64,000 nucleotides of DNA from Pontibacter pamirensis (lineage in GTDB: Bacteria; Bacteroidota; Bacteroidia; Cytophagales; Hymenobacteraceae): contig NZ_SSNI01000029.1 of the NCBI RefSeq assembly GCF_010015475.1, positions 22,108 to 86,107 on the forward strand, given 5' to 3'. A program made the position numbers and the translations under genes. Below are positions 18,044-27,083 of the stretch, piece after piece. The notes under the pieces were generated by a model. That model ran no database searches. It was not told the DNA's origin and saw only the letters and a list, made by a program, of their open reading frames with translations. Each line of letters starts with the position of its first letter. Within the stretch, counting starts at the first letter, position 1.

Positions 18044-18312
18044 AAGGAGAATCATACTCCTTTCAGCTAGGGCTAACGCAGTTTTAACATAAAAAACCTC
18101 CTGATCTCGCCATTAATTGGCACGCGCTACTACTCCATTCACAAGATATCTATTATCAAAAATACGGCAGCACAAGGCTTAACAAGTAAAAAAAATCCAC
18201 CATACACCCTATGTTATCAATAAACTATTAAGTGAGTATGCACTCAAAAATACACAATACTTTCTTTGCTGTGTTACATACACTCTGTTTAACTCGGAGC
18301 CATGGCAATGAG

Positions 18313-18345
18313 AAAGCCCTTTCCTGATTAAAAGGAAAGGGCTTT
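18313..18345 (-). terminator. Terminator downstream of aminotransferase gene
   Basis: AAAGCCCTTTCCT (18313-18325) pairs perfectly with AGGAAAGGGCTTT (18333-18345) around a 7-base loop. It lies 68 bases past the aminotransferase stop. The T-rich edges make it usable in both directions. Confidence 0.8.
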
Positions 18346-18412
18346 GCATTTACTCCCAAAAAAATTATTCAAAAAAAAAACAGGTAAAAGATAATCTATA
18401 TACTAACACTGG

Positions 18413-19570
18413 TTAAGATATTTGCTTGAAGGCATCGGCGAACAGCTTCATATCCTCCATTGTGCCCAAACTTACCCGGCACCACTGCTGATCGTAGAAC
18501 TCCCAGTTCCGCAGCCCGACACCTCGCTTCAGCATCTCCTCACTAAATTTCTTACCGTTCATCTTCAGCGGGAACATGATAAAGTTAGTGTGAGAAGGCA
18601 AATAAGTATATCCCTCTTTTTTGAGCACACCGTAAGTGAAGTCTTTGGCTTCCTGGTTCTTCTGCACACAGAACTTTGTAAACTCTTTGTCTTGCAGGCT
18701 CGCAAGGGCAGCGCTGGCTGAAGTGGCACTCAGATTACCCGCACCGTTGGTATACTTGCCAAGTTCTTTCACCATTTCAGGCTGGGCTACCACATAACCA
18801 ACACGCAAACCGGCGAAACCGTGTACTTTGGAGAAGGTTCGCGCTATAATCACGTTCTGGCCTTTTTGCACCAGGTCTACCATAGACTGCTTCTTCGGAT
18901 CTGCCACGTAGTCAATGTAAGCCTCATCAATGAATATAGGCTTGCGTTTTGATACCGATTCGCAGAAAGAGCGGAGTTTATCTGATGGCGTGATAGTGGC
19001 TGTGGGGTTATTGGGGTTCACAATATACACAAGGCTGATATCGTCGTTCACTTTTTTCTCCATGGCGTCCAGGTCGTGGGCGAAATCCTTGGTAAGCGGC
19101 ACCTTTACCCAACCAGCACCAACATCTACCGCCGACCGCACCAGAGACGCATAAGTGGGGTCGGCAGACAGAATAGAGCCTCCCTTGCTGGAATACTTAA
19201 GAGCGGCAGCTAATAGCAGCTCACTTGAGCCTGCTCCCAGGAGGATATGCTCTTCTGACACGCCCTCCTCTTTGGCAATAGCAGCCCGCAGTGCCATCAC
19301 GCTATCCCGTGGGTAGCGGTTGCCCGAATTAACGGCTTCCATCAGCGCCGCTTTGGCTTTTTCAGAGGGCCCAAAGGGATTCTCGTTGGAGGTAAGCCGC
19401 GCCTGCATTCTCGGCAGGTCGGCCAGAATTTTGTGCATGTCCGCTCTTGGAGGAACAAGTAAGGAAGCAGGAGCTGCTTTCGCCAGCTTAGGCAAACCAA
19501 CTGCGTATAAGCCTGCTGCGATCAGTGCACTAGACCTGATCCAATCTCTTCTGTTTAATTCTGTTGCCAT
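18413..19570 (-). CDS. Tat-exported PLP-dependent aminotransferase (class I/II, HisC-like)
   Basis: The protein has 385 residues. The N-terminus carries a twin-arginine motif (NRRDWIRSS, residues 6-14), a hydrophobic stretch and an Ala-rich cleavage region (LAKAAPA), so export in folded form with its cofactor is predicted. The catalytic body is like histidinol-phosphate aminotransferase: LTSNENPFGPS, GAGSSELLL (phosphate site), NPNNPTATI, FIDEAYIDY (Asp215), ARTFSKVHGFAGLRVGY (PLP Lys248) and a substrate Arg near CRVSLG. HisC itself is cytoplasmic; an exported version is probably an amino-acid aminotransferase or oxidase-like enzyme. The next gene upstream is also Tat-exported and acts on amines, so both may work in the periplasm on the same substrates. 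Confidence 0.88.
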   Translation of the reverse strand: MATELNRRDWIRSSALIAAGLYAVGLPKLAKAAPASLLVPPRADMHKILADLPRMQARLTSNENPFGPSEKAKAALMEAVNSGNRYPRDSVMALRAAIAKEEGVSEEHILLGAGSSELLLAAALKYSSKGGSILSADPTYASLVRSAVDVGAGWVKVPLTKDFAHDLDAMEKKVNDDISLVYIVNPNNPTATITPSDKLRSFCESVSKRKPIFIDEAYIDYVADPKKQSMVDLVQKGQNVIIARTFSKVHGFAGLRVGYVVAQPEMVKELGKYTNGAGNLSATSASAALASLQDKEFTKFCVQKNQEAKDFTYGVLKKEGYTYLPSHTNFIMFPLKMNGKKFSEEMLKRGVGLRNWEFYDQQWCRVSLGTMEDMKLFADAFKQIS

Positions 19571-19692
19571 GTTTGTAAAGATTTAAGATTCATAAAATCT
19601 GTTGAAATGTTAATAAGTATAGAGGACAGTGAATCGGCCTGACTGGCAGGCAGTGGAGAGCAAGTGTACTTTTATCTACTGGTGTATCTAGT

Positions 19693-21288
19693 TTAGCCTT
19701 TTCGCCCCACCTGCGCCTGCTGCGTATGCATTACCCGCTCATGCAGGTCGCGCACAGAGCGCCTGGCCGACTCAAACGCCCCGGCCATCCATGCCGTGAG
19801 GTAGGTGGTGTGTTCCCCGGCAAAATAAACCGGGCCGTCGGGCTGCAGAAGCGCCGGGTAAAAGCGCTCCCTGCTCTCTGCGGTGTAAGTGGCAAAAGCA
19901 CCCTGGCTGTACCTGATCTTGTGCCAGGCAAGCGAGAAGGAAGACTCAAACTCCTGCTTATACTGCGGATGGATTTTGCTTCCCTGTTCAAGCGCCAGCT
20001 TCTCGCGCTCAGCGTGCGGCAGGTTCCCCACTTTTACTGCCTTGTCTCCGAAGTTATAGTAACCTACCAGCGTGCCCTTTTTGGACAGAAAGCCGTTTGA
20101 CGGATAGAAGATCTGGTGAATGTCCATGTTGGTGCGGGAAATGCCGCCATAGATATGATCATCCTCTTCCCAGAAACGGCGCTTAAACTGGAGGCCTATC
20201 TTTCCGGCCTCATAATAGGAGACACTGTCAATAGCGCGCAAAACAGCAGAAGAAAAGTCTGACTTAATACTGGAAAGCACGGGCAGCGGAATGGTACAGA
20301 TACAGAAATCACCTTCTAATTCTTTTGTCTTGCCTGCACTGTCGGCATATACCACGCGGGCACCTTCGGCTGTTTTCCGGATCTCGCGCACTTCCGCTTT
20401 GTACTGAATGTCCTTGCCTACCTTGCGCTCAAAGGCTTTGGTTATCATATCCATTCCGCCTACCGGCTGCAGCATCGTCATTTGCTGCTCGTATATGTAG
20501 TCGCCGATGTTGTAGAAGGAATGCCCGATTAAGCCAGACCGCATAATTTCTGAAAGCTCGTAGGGGTCCGCCAGTTTACCCGGGGCGTCGCCTGCCCCCG
20601 GTGGTGTAACATACCCCCGGCGGGATGTTCCTTTGTATAGCTTGTCCGGGTCCAGTTCCCCTTCCGATCGCAGGTATTCAATCAGTATCTCCTTGTCTTC
20701 AACCGTCATGGGTTTATCCAGCGCATCTTGGTCCACAGCCTTGGCCAGGAGCTCACTGGTGTAGCCCCGCATATCGTTGTGTATCTCCCGTATCCGGATT
20801 GGCTTGTTGGCAAGTGCCCCCTGCCCATCGTTGTAAATAAAGCCTGCTTCGTTTATGTTGTTGTAGGTCTCCAGCTGCACGCCCAGTTCCCGGCAGTAGT
20901 GCATCGAGAGTTCGTGGTGGTGCGGGATGCGGGCGGCTCCAGCGTTAAAGTACATCCCCTCATCGAACTTTGCCCGCTGCTCCATACCATCCAACTCAAT
21001 TTCCCTGGTGTTATTCCGAACTGTCCAGATGCGCCCCCCGGAACGGTCCCTGGCTTCTAGGATGGTGCATTTATAGCCTAGCTTTTTCAGCTCATAGGCA
21101 GCTGCCATGCCAGCCAGCCCTGCACCCAGTATGATAACATGTTTTCCGGTGCCTTTTCCCTCCAGATTAAATGCCTCTGCGGGTGCAGCTTTCAGAAGCC
21201 CTAAAGCCATCATAGCCGGATAACTTGAACCAGCTAACAGAGAGGCTTTCGATATAAAGTCGCGACGTGATATACCTGCCATAAACAA
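19693..21288 (-). CDS. Tat-exported flavin monoamine / L-amino-acid oxidase
   Basis: The protein has 531 residues; the second Met (21282) is an equally good start. The Tat motif is SRRDFISKASLLAGSS. The FAD-binding Rossmann site is HVIILGAGLAGMAAAYELKK (about residues 49-68), followed by EARDRSGGRIWT. Late motifs are VGYYNFGDKA and the FAD-contact PVYFAGEHTTYLTAWMAGAF near residue 500. This is the amine-oxidase family (PF01593), which oxidises primary amines or L-amino acids and releases H2O2 and ammonia. It is transcribed in the same direction as the Tat-aminotransferase 120 bases downstream. The substrate is unknown. The 617-base region upstream carries no gene. Confidence 0.9.
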   Translation of the reverse strand: MFMAGISRRDFISKASLLAGSSYPAMMALGLLKAAPAEAFNLEGKGTGKHVIILGAGLAGMAAAYELKKLGYKCTILEARDRSGGRIWTVRNNTREIELDGMEQRAKFDEGMYFNAGAARIPHHHELSMHYCRELGVQLETYNNINEAGFIYNDGQGALANKPIRIREIHNDMRGYTSELLAKAVDQDALDKPMTVEDKEILIEYLRSEGELDPDKLYKGTSRRGYVTPPGAGDAPGKLADPYELSEIMRSGLIGHSFYNIGDYIYEQQMTMLQPVGGMDMITKAFERKVGKDIQYKAEVREIRKTAEGARVVYADSAGKTKELEGDFCICTIPLPVLSSIKSDFSSAVLRAIDSVSYYEAGKIGLQFKRRFWEEDDHIYGGISRTNMDIHQIFYPSNGFLSKKGTLVGYYNFGDKAVKVGNLPHAEREKLALEQGSKIHPQYKQEFESSFSLAWHKIRYSQGAFATYTAESRERFYPALLQPDGPVYFAGEHTTYLTAWMAGAFESARRSVRDLHERVMHTQQAQVGRKG

Positions 21289-21905
21289 TTATAATTTGAT
21301 TGAAACTGCTTAAATAATATTTACAAAAAACACTATAAATCAGAAAGTGATTAACAACTTACTAATAATATAAGCTATCTATTGAAATATAGTTAATATA
21401 ATTGACATAATAAACAAATTTTGATAATTCATATTATTCAGAGAGATTTGCTAACACAGCGGAGCCTGTTGGTAGTGAATTGCTCCCGCTATAGCCTGTT
21501 TTTTGTAAAATGAAAAGGAACGGAGATATTGCCTGTTGCGGTGGGGCTCCACTGCAACAGGAGGAAATGCAACAGACCTAGCTCATTTGAACACAAGCAG
21601 AAGCAGTGATAGGTTAATATTCAAGGAGCTTGAAAAGCTTAGTATGCCAACTGTTCTTTATCCGGATTAAGTCGCATGCACGTGTTTCACTTACAGTCAA
21701 ACGGAGGTGCGCTTTTAAATAAATCTTTGTCCAGAACCGGCAACTGAGTGCCTTGCTTGGTTTGGAGGGCTGTAAGTTTATGAAGTATAAGGTGGGTATT
21801 ATCAGGTTCTTTCAGGTTTAAAAGAACTCAGCATTGATGATGCATGAACGGTAGTACCAGCAAAACTTTCTGGCACAACACGAGCACCAATGTCATGGCT
21901 GCAAG
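21289..21905. other. Intergenic region with degraded REP units
   Basis: No gene was recognised in these 617 bases. The right half of the amine-oxidase promoter region is very AT-rich. Degraded CAGCGGAGCCTGTTGG-type repeat units occur near 21459-21500, and a hairpin is listed at 21532-21561. Confidence 0.55.
21532..21561. repeat. Compact hairpin in REP-like context
   Basis: CCTGTTGCGGTGG (21532-21544) pairs with CCACTGCAACAGG (21549-21561) over a 4-base loop, with one G-T wobble. CCTGTT is shared with the REP-like units at 6778-6933. No T-run follows, so it is not called a terminator. Confidence 0.6.
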
Positions 21906-23588
21906 CTAAGAGGAAGTATAAAGACGCTTATTCTTATTCAACCGCCCTTCTCTGAGGCGTTTTTTATACGCCATGTATACCATCAAGGCGATACTCAGAA
22001 ACATCACCGCCAACAGCACCCGCGATGCATTTACATAAAACAGGGTATCCTGTAGCCGCTCAATCTCTAACGGATCCACAGCGTTGGCTAATTGCTCTTT
22101 TAAGCCACTGTTCATCAGTTTCCGGACGATAGAACTGTTGTCCAGTTCCCAGTTTCCACTGAACGCAGCAGTCCAGTTATTGTCCTTCGGGGTGAACAGC
22201 GACCCCAGAAAGACCCAGAGCAAGAGCAGTGGCGTCACATACTTTATGATGTACTTGTAGATATGGGGCACCCGTATGTCGGCACCGGAGGTAATTTCAC
22301 GCCAGCCTTTATCCATGCCGAACACCCAGGCAAAAAGGATAGACTCGAATAAAGCAAAGACAACCAAAGAGACAGTACCCGCCCAGTAATCGTATTCATC
22401 GAACACACCGTAGTTAAAGAAAAACACAGTGGGCAAACCCAGCACCAGCACAATCAGGCCAAACGACCAGGCAGATGGCTTCAGCTTCCAGTTAAACTCA
22501 TCCTGCAGAAAGCCTATCCAGGGCGTGCCCATCGACAGCGAGGAAGTGATTCCTGCGAAAAACAAGAGGCCGAACCACATGAACCCAGCGATGGCACCTA
22601 ACACATCCCCCCACTGAAAAAACAGGTAGGGTAATGTCTTAAACCCCAGCCCAAGTCCGCCCAGCTTTACCAGTTCCGTAACGCGGTCAATCCCAAGGTA
22701 GCCGATGGAGATGGGGATAAGGATGGCGCTGCCCAGTACCACCTCCACAAATTCGTTCATCCAGCCGGCAGACATCGCGCCCAGTGCAATGTCATCCTTT
22801 CCACGCACATAAGCTGCATAGCAATGGATAGTGCCCATACCCACGGCAAGCGTGAAGAAAATTTGCCCGGCTGCTGCCAGCCACACCGTCGGCGACCACA
22901 GCTCATCGAAGTTTGGTGTCCACAGGTAGTTTAGCCCAACAGCGCTATCGTTTATGGCCCCGTTTTCACCGGCAGTAATAGTGACACCTTTATAGGCTAG
23001 AAATATACCGAACAGAATCAGCAGCGGCATCCCAATCTTGGCCACACGCTCCACTCCCTTTGCCAGCCCCAGCGACAGAACATAAGTGTTGAGTAGCAGG
23101 CAAAGCACAAAGAACACGATGGGCTCATAAGGCAAACCCAAGGTAGAGGTACCTAAATTCACATACGCATTAAAGAAATTTGCAACGCCGTCCTGGTCGA
23201 GGTCGCTGAAGGTGCCTATCAGGGAGTGCATCATGTAAGACAGTGTCCAGGACTCCAGGTAACAGTAGTAAGCAGCGATGGCAACATTGGTCCAGATGCC
23301 GAATACGCCAACGTATTTCCAGAGGCGGTTCTTACCCATGGTATCCACAATAAACGGGGTGGAGTGGTGCCCATATTTGCCACCAAAGCGCCCCATCGCC
23401 CATTCAATCCAAAGAAGCGGAATGCCTATCACTAAGAAACAGATTAAGTAAGGAATTATGAAAGCTCCGCCGCCATTCTGCACTGCCTGCACAGGAAAGC
23501 GTAGGAAGTTACCCAGCCCAACCGCACTCCCCGCCATCGCTAATATGAGGCCCATGCGGGAGCCCCACGATTGTTTGTTAGTACTCAT
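21906..23588 (-). CDS. Sodium-dependent amino-acid transporter (NSS/SNF family)
   Basis: The protein has 560 residues. The family signature is at the N-terminus: SAVGLGNFLRFPVQAVQNGG (residues 21-40), carrying the unwound TM1 sodium and substrate site. About 12 hydrophobic helices follow, including GIPLLWIEWAMGRFGG in TM2, YYCYLESWTLSYMM in TM3 and FFTLAVGMGTIHCYAAYVRG in TM6. NSS proteins import amino acids or amines with Na+ across the inner membrane. It lies between the Tat amine oxidase (617 bases downstream) and the peptidase genes (235 bases upstream). The natural guess is uptake of an amino acid released by those enzymes; which one is unknown. Confidence 0.93.
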   Translation of the reverse strand: MSTNKQSWGSRMGLILAMAGSAVGLGNFLRFPVQAVQNGGGAFIIPYLICFLVIGIPLLWIEWAMGRFGGKYGHHSTPFIVDTMGKNRLWKYVGVFGIWTNVAIAAYYCYLESWTLSYMMHSLIGTFSDLDQDGVANFFNAYVNLGTSTLGLPYEPIVFFVLCLLLNTYVLSLGLAKGVERVAKIGMPLLILFGIFLAYKGVTITAGENGAINDSAVGLNYLWTPNFDELWSPTVWLAAAGQIFFTLAVGMGTIHCYAAYVRGKDDIALGAMSAGWMNEFVEVVLGSAILIPISIGYLGIDRVTELVKLGGLGLGFKTLPYLFFQWGDVLGAIAGFMWFGLLFFAGITSSLSMGTPWIGFLQDEFNWKLKPSAWSFGLIVLVLGLPTVFFFNYGVFDEYDYWAGTVSLVVFALFESILFAWVFGMDKGWREITSGADIRVPHIYKYIIKYVTPLLLLWVFLGSLFTPKDNNWTAAFSGNWELDNSSIVRKLMNSGLKEQLANAVDPLEIERLQDTLFYVNASRVLLAVMFLSIALMVYMAYKKRLREGRLNKNKRLYTSS

Positions 23589-23823
23589 AGTGTATGAGAT
23601 TATCAGTAATTTCAGATTAATAGTGGTTCCGGACAGAAGTGCTATCCTGTTATTTGTAAGCTTTAGGATACTGTTCTGTGCAAGGTTGAAAGAAATATAC
23701 TGAATATATGCTATCAGATTATCCTATCGTAGTACTATACTATATTGAAAATAAGGCTACCAAAAAAAGTCTCTAAGCTAGTTGAGGCAGAACCATGGTC
23801 ACAGCGGCAAAGTAAGAGAAGCC

Positions 23824-24780
23824 TTATCGGCGGGCGGGTCTTACGTTGCGCCCATAGTACACGTCTGCGGGAATATGGTGCCCTGGGTAAACGCGTTCTA
23901 AAATATTGTAGAGCGTCGGGTCGTATGCTTTCAAATCAGCCGGTGACTGTACGCGTGTCTCCCCGTCGTAAAACTCATAGTTAGACCAGAACCACCACTG
24001 ACTTCCTTCTGCCCAGTACTCTGCTACTGTGTTGATAGCATACTGGCCCTCGTACAACCCTTTGGTCCTGGCCGCCTGGTAAGCCGGCTCAATTTCCGCA
24101 TAAAGCGCCGGATCTGCCTGACGAAGCGCGCCCATAATGTTGTGGCTAAACTCGTGCACGAGAATGTTCTCTCCATAGTAGCGCGTATCCGGGTAGCCAA
24201 GCAGATTTTCTTCCGCGCAGGAGGTAACGGTGCCTCCCATTCCGCGGGCGCGCTTGTTCCAGTATTCCTTGTCCGTCATGCTGGCAATGCCACCTGGCTT
24301 ATCATAGTTTTCGCGCTCGCCCGGGGTGAGCCGTCTGTCATCTTTTGCAGGTTTCTTCCAGTCGCTCCGTTCCGGCAGGTCCGTCTCCATCTCTGTCTCC
24401 GCCATCACCAGCACACGAGCGCCACGATCAATCAAGGCGTCCCGGATATCCATCCGCTTCATGAGCATATAGTTCACGATGTCGCGTGCCATAAGCAGTG
24501 AGGTGTTGGGCACTTTTTCAGAAGAGGTGATTGGAATTCCAAACGCATCGGCATACTTCCGGTAAAACGGATCCAGGTTCAGCGAATCAGGTGGCGCGGT
24601 GACCATGGCCTGCTCATATTCCTGCACCAGGGCATTATCCGGAACGGATACATTTTCAGATGGCCCACCAGCTGTTTCTGGCTGTGTGGTTGTGGTAGCC
24701 TGAACCTGTGGCTGTGTGTTAGAGCAGGAGAAAAGCACCAGGGCCACTGCAGGAATGGCAAAGACTTGTTTTACTTTCAT
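23824..24780 (-). CDS. Lipoprotein with HExxH zinc-protease-like motif
   Basis: The protein has 318 residues with a lipobox VLFSCS (Cys19), then a Thr/Gln-rich linker. The centre holds GENILVHEFSHNIMGALR (His209, Glu210, His213), followed 40 residues later by AINTVAEYWAEGSQWW, whose Glu254 or Glu258 could be the third zinc ligand of a gluzincin-type site. GARVLVMAETE and GMGGTVTSCAEENLLG are other distinctive stretches. I do not recognise a named family, and peptidase activity is inferred. It follows the DPP-IV-like gene by 53 bases on the same strand, so it probably belongs to the DUF885-DPP IV-lipoprotein operon acting in the periplasm. Confidence 0.72.
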   Translation of the reverse strand: MKVKQVFAIPAVALVLFSCSNTQPQVQATTTTQPETAGGPSENVSVPDNALVQEYEQAMVTAPPDSLNLDPFYRKYADAFGIPITSSEKVPNTSLLMARDIVNYMLMKRMDIRDALIDRGARVLVMAETEMETDLPERSDWKKPAKDDRRLTPGERENYDKPGGIASMTDKEYWNKRARGMGGTVTSCAEENLLGYPDTRYYGENILVHEFSHNIMGALRQADPALYAEIEPAYQAARTKGLYEGQYAINTVAEYWAEGSQWWFWSNYEFYDGETRVQSPADLKAYDPTLYNILERVYPGHHIPADVYYGRNVRPARR

Positions 24781-24833
24781 ATCTGGTTTCCTTTAAACTG
24801 CCTGTCCTTGTTTCCAATCATCCCATCCGGTAC

Positions 24834-27059
24834 CTACTGCTGTTCTCTTAACCTGCCTCCGGGCGGGCAATGTTGCTTCAGGTAATTTGTGAACAAAGTA
24901 GAAAGATGCTCGTTAGTGCCTTCCCCTTCCGATATACCATGCGTGCGGTTGGGGTAGGGCATCACCTGAAACTGCTTATTATGCTTTATCAGCTCGTTGA
25001 TGAGCTGCTCCGCATTGTTGTAGTGCACGTTATCGTCGCCTGTGCCGTGGATGTAGAGCAGGTTCCCCTGCAGGTTCTTGGCATGTGTGATAGGCGAGCC
25101 TTTTACAAAATCCTCCAGGTTCTCCTGCGGCAGCCCCATGTAGCGCTCTTGGTAAATATTGTCGTAGGTGAGTTGGTTCGCTACGGCCGCAACGGATATT
25201 CCTGTTTTGTATATGTCCGGGTGCTGAAACAGCAGGTTGAGTGTGGCAGAACCGCCGCCGCTCCACCCCCATACTGCTACCCGGCTGGTGTCTACATAAG
25301 GCAGTTTCAGGATTTCCTGCGCTGCCATGGCCTGGTCCTGTATGTTGAGCATGCCCACTTTCCGGTAGATACTCTTGCGCCACTCCCTTCCTTTGGGAGC
25401 AGGAGTACCTCTGTTGTCGATGGAGGCATAGATGTAGCCGTCTTCTGCCATGTTGCCTTTGTAAAGGTGATTGATACCCATACCGTACCTATCCAGCACT
25501 GTCTGCCCGGCAGGCTCGGTGTATACCTGAAACACGATGGGGTATTTCTTATTCGGGTCAAAGGGAACAGGCTTCACCATCCAGGCATCCATTTCCACAC
25601 CTTCACTGGTCTTCACTTTGATGAATTCTAAGGAGGATTTTGATTTATCTGCCTGTGCTATTGCCTGCGCTACAGCACTGTTGCCATCCAGGGCATTGTG
25701 CGCTGGCAGCGACACCCACTCAGATGCTGGCCTTGTGTAGTAGTTGGAGAACCGGTGAAAGGCAAACTTTGTGTCGGGAGACAGTTCATATGTGTGGGTA
25801 CCGGCCTGCGTGTTGGGCGACAGTCTCTCTGCGTTTCCTTTGCCATTCAGCCGCACGCGGTAGAGGTACTGCTGGGTGGCATTGTCTGGTGAAGCCAGAA
25901 AGTATATGTAGCCAGTCGCTTCGTTTACGGCTGCAATATCCATGACATCATAATTACCCTTGGTGATGAGCGTTTCTTTTTTGCCGTCGCGGCTAACCCG
26001 GTATAGGTGCCGCCAGCCATCTTTTTCACTTGCCCACAGAAATTCTTTGCCGCCGTTCAGCCAATTCCAGCCGCCAAACCGGTAGTCGCTGTCCCAGGTT
26101 GGCATGATATCTATCCAGGCTGCGTCTTGCTCAGCGTAAACCTGCTTTGCCTGTCCGTTGGTGATGTTACAGAGGAATAGCTTGCTCTCGTTCTGCTTAC
26201 GGTTTAGTTGCTGCAGTATCAATTCATTTGCATTGGCAGCCCACTCCATACGGGGCACATAATGCTGCTGCGGGTCGCCTGGTACCTTCATCCAGTTTGT
26301 CTGTGCTGTGGCTACGTCAACCACGCCGATTTTGTAAGGAGAAGGCGCTTCCCCTGCCACAGGGTACTCCACCGGTATCACCATTGGATAAATGGAATCG
26401 GTGTGGTTTATCATCAGGTAGTCTTTTACCTCGGTGGCATCAATCTGCCAGAACGCAATGGCCTTACTATCCGGACTCCAGCGGAAGCCGTCGCGGCTGT
26501 AGAATTCCTCTTCGTAAGCCCAGTCAAAAGTGCCGTTGATGCGTTTTCTCGTACCGTCTTTTGTGAGTTGCTTTACCTCTTTGTTTGCCAGGCTCTCTGC
26601 ATAAATATTGTTCCCGCTCACGTAGGCCACCTGTGCTCCGTCCGGGGAGAACTTGGCAAACATAAGGGAGGAGGCAGGACGGTTTTCACCTACCTGAGAC
26701 AAGGCTTGCTTTTGCAGATCATATACCCAATAATCGCCCTTTGTATCGAGACGCCATACTTTAACCGCGTTGGTATAAAGGATCAGTTTCTGCTCGTCCT
26801 CTGAAAAAGCAAAACTACGCACATCCAGTGGCTCCGACCTGCCTGCAGGCACTAGTTTTTCCTTTGCCAGTATAACCTGCTTCTCCTGGGATGGCAGCGT
26901 GTTTTTTACAACGTCGCCGTTTTCCTGCTGCGCATAGGCATTGCCGGCCTTTAGCCAAACTATTCCACCTCTGCTTTGTGCCGTACTTGAATAAGAAAAG
27001 AACGAAAGCTGCAGCAAGAGCAGCAGCAGGAACAAGGATTTGAAAGCTTTCACAGGCAT
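24834..27059 (-). CDS. Dipeptidyl-peptidase IV-like S9 serine peptidase
   Basis: The protein has 741 residues. A signal peptide (about 1-27, ending SSTAQ) precedes a DPP-IV-type eight-bladed propeller with the Glu-Glu motif for the free N-terminus (WAYEEEFYSRDGF, Glu183/Glu184). The C-terminal alpha/beta-hydrolase domain has Ser600 (VWGWSGGGSATL), Asp675 or Asp676 (GTGDDNVHY) and His707 (NRTHGIS). DPP IV removes Xaa-Pro dipeptides from peptide N-termini in the periplasm. It starts 24 bases after the DUF885 gene and is followed closely by the HExxH lipoprotein, so one operon is likely. In this window it sits near hydroxyproline genes, which fits use of Pro-rich peptides. Confidence 0.94.
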   Translation of the reverse strand: MPVKAFKSLFLLLLLLQLSFFSYSSTAQSRGGIVWLKAGNAYAQQENGDVVKNTLPSQEKQVILAKEKLVPAGRSEPLDVRSFAFSEDEQKLILYTNAVKVWRLDTKGDYWVYDLQKQALSQVGENRPASSLMFAKFSPDGAQVAYVSGNNIYAESLANKEVKQLTKDGTRKRINGTFDWAYEEEFYSRDGFRWSPDSKAIAFWQIDATEVKDYLMINHTDSIYPMVIPVEYPVAGEAPSPYKIGVVDVATAQTNWMKVPGDPQQHYVPRMEWAANANELILQQLNRKQNESKLFLCNITNGQAKQVYAEQDAAWIDIMPTWDSDYRFGGWNWLNGGKEFLWASEKDGWRHLYRVSRDGKKETLITKGNYDVMDIAAVNEATGYIYFLASPDNATQQYLYRVRLNGKGNAERLSPNTQAGTHTYELSPDTKFAFHRFSNYYTRPASEWVSLPAHNALDGNSAVAQAIAQADKSKSSLEFIKVKTSEGVEMDAWMVKPVPFDPNKKYPIVFQVYTEPAGQTVLDRYGMGINHLYKGNMAEDGYIYASIDNRGTPAPKGREWRKSIYRKVGMLNIQDQAMAAQEILKLPYVDTSRVAVWGWSGGGSATLNLLFQHPDIYKTGISVAAVANQLTYDNIYQERYMGLPQENLEDFVKGSPITHAKNLQGNLLYIHGTGDDNVHYNNAEQLINELIKHNKQFQVMPYPNRTHGISEGEGTNEHLSTLFTNYLKQHCPPGGRLREQQ

Positions 27060-27083
27060 AAGGCAGTTACGGTTATTTGTTGC

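Noticed and set aside
21452..21561. Repeat-rich segment as a CRISPR array
   Set aside because: Units are degenerate, not regularly spaced, and there are no cas genes.
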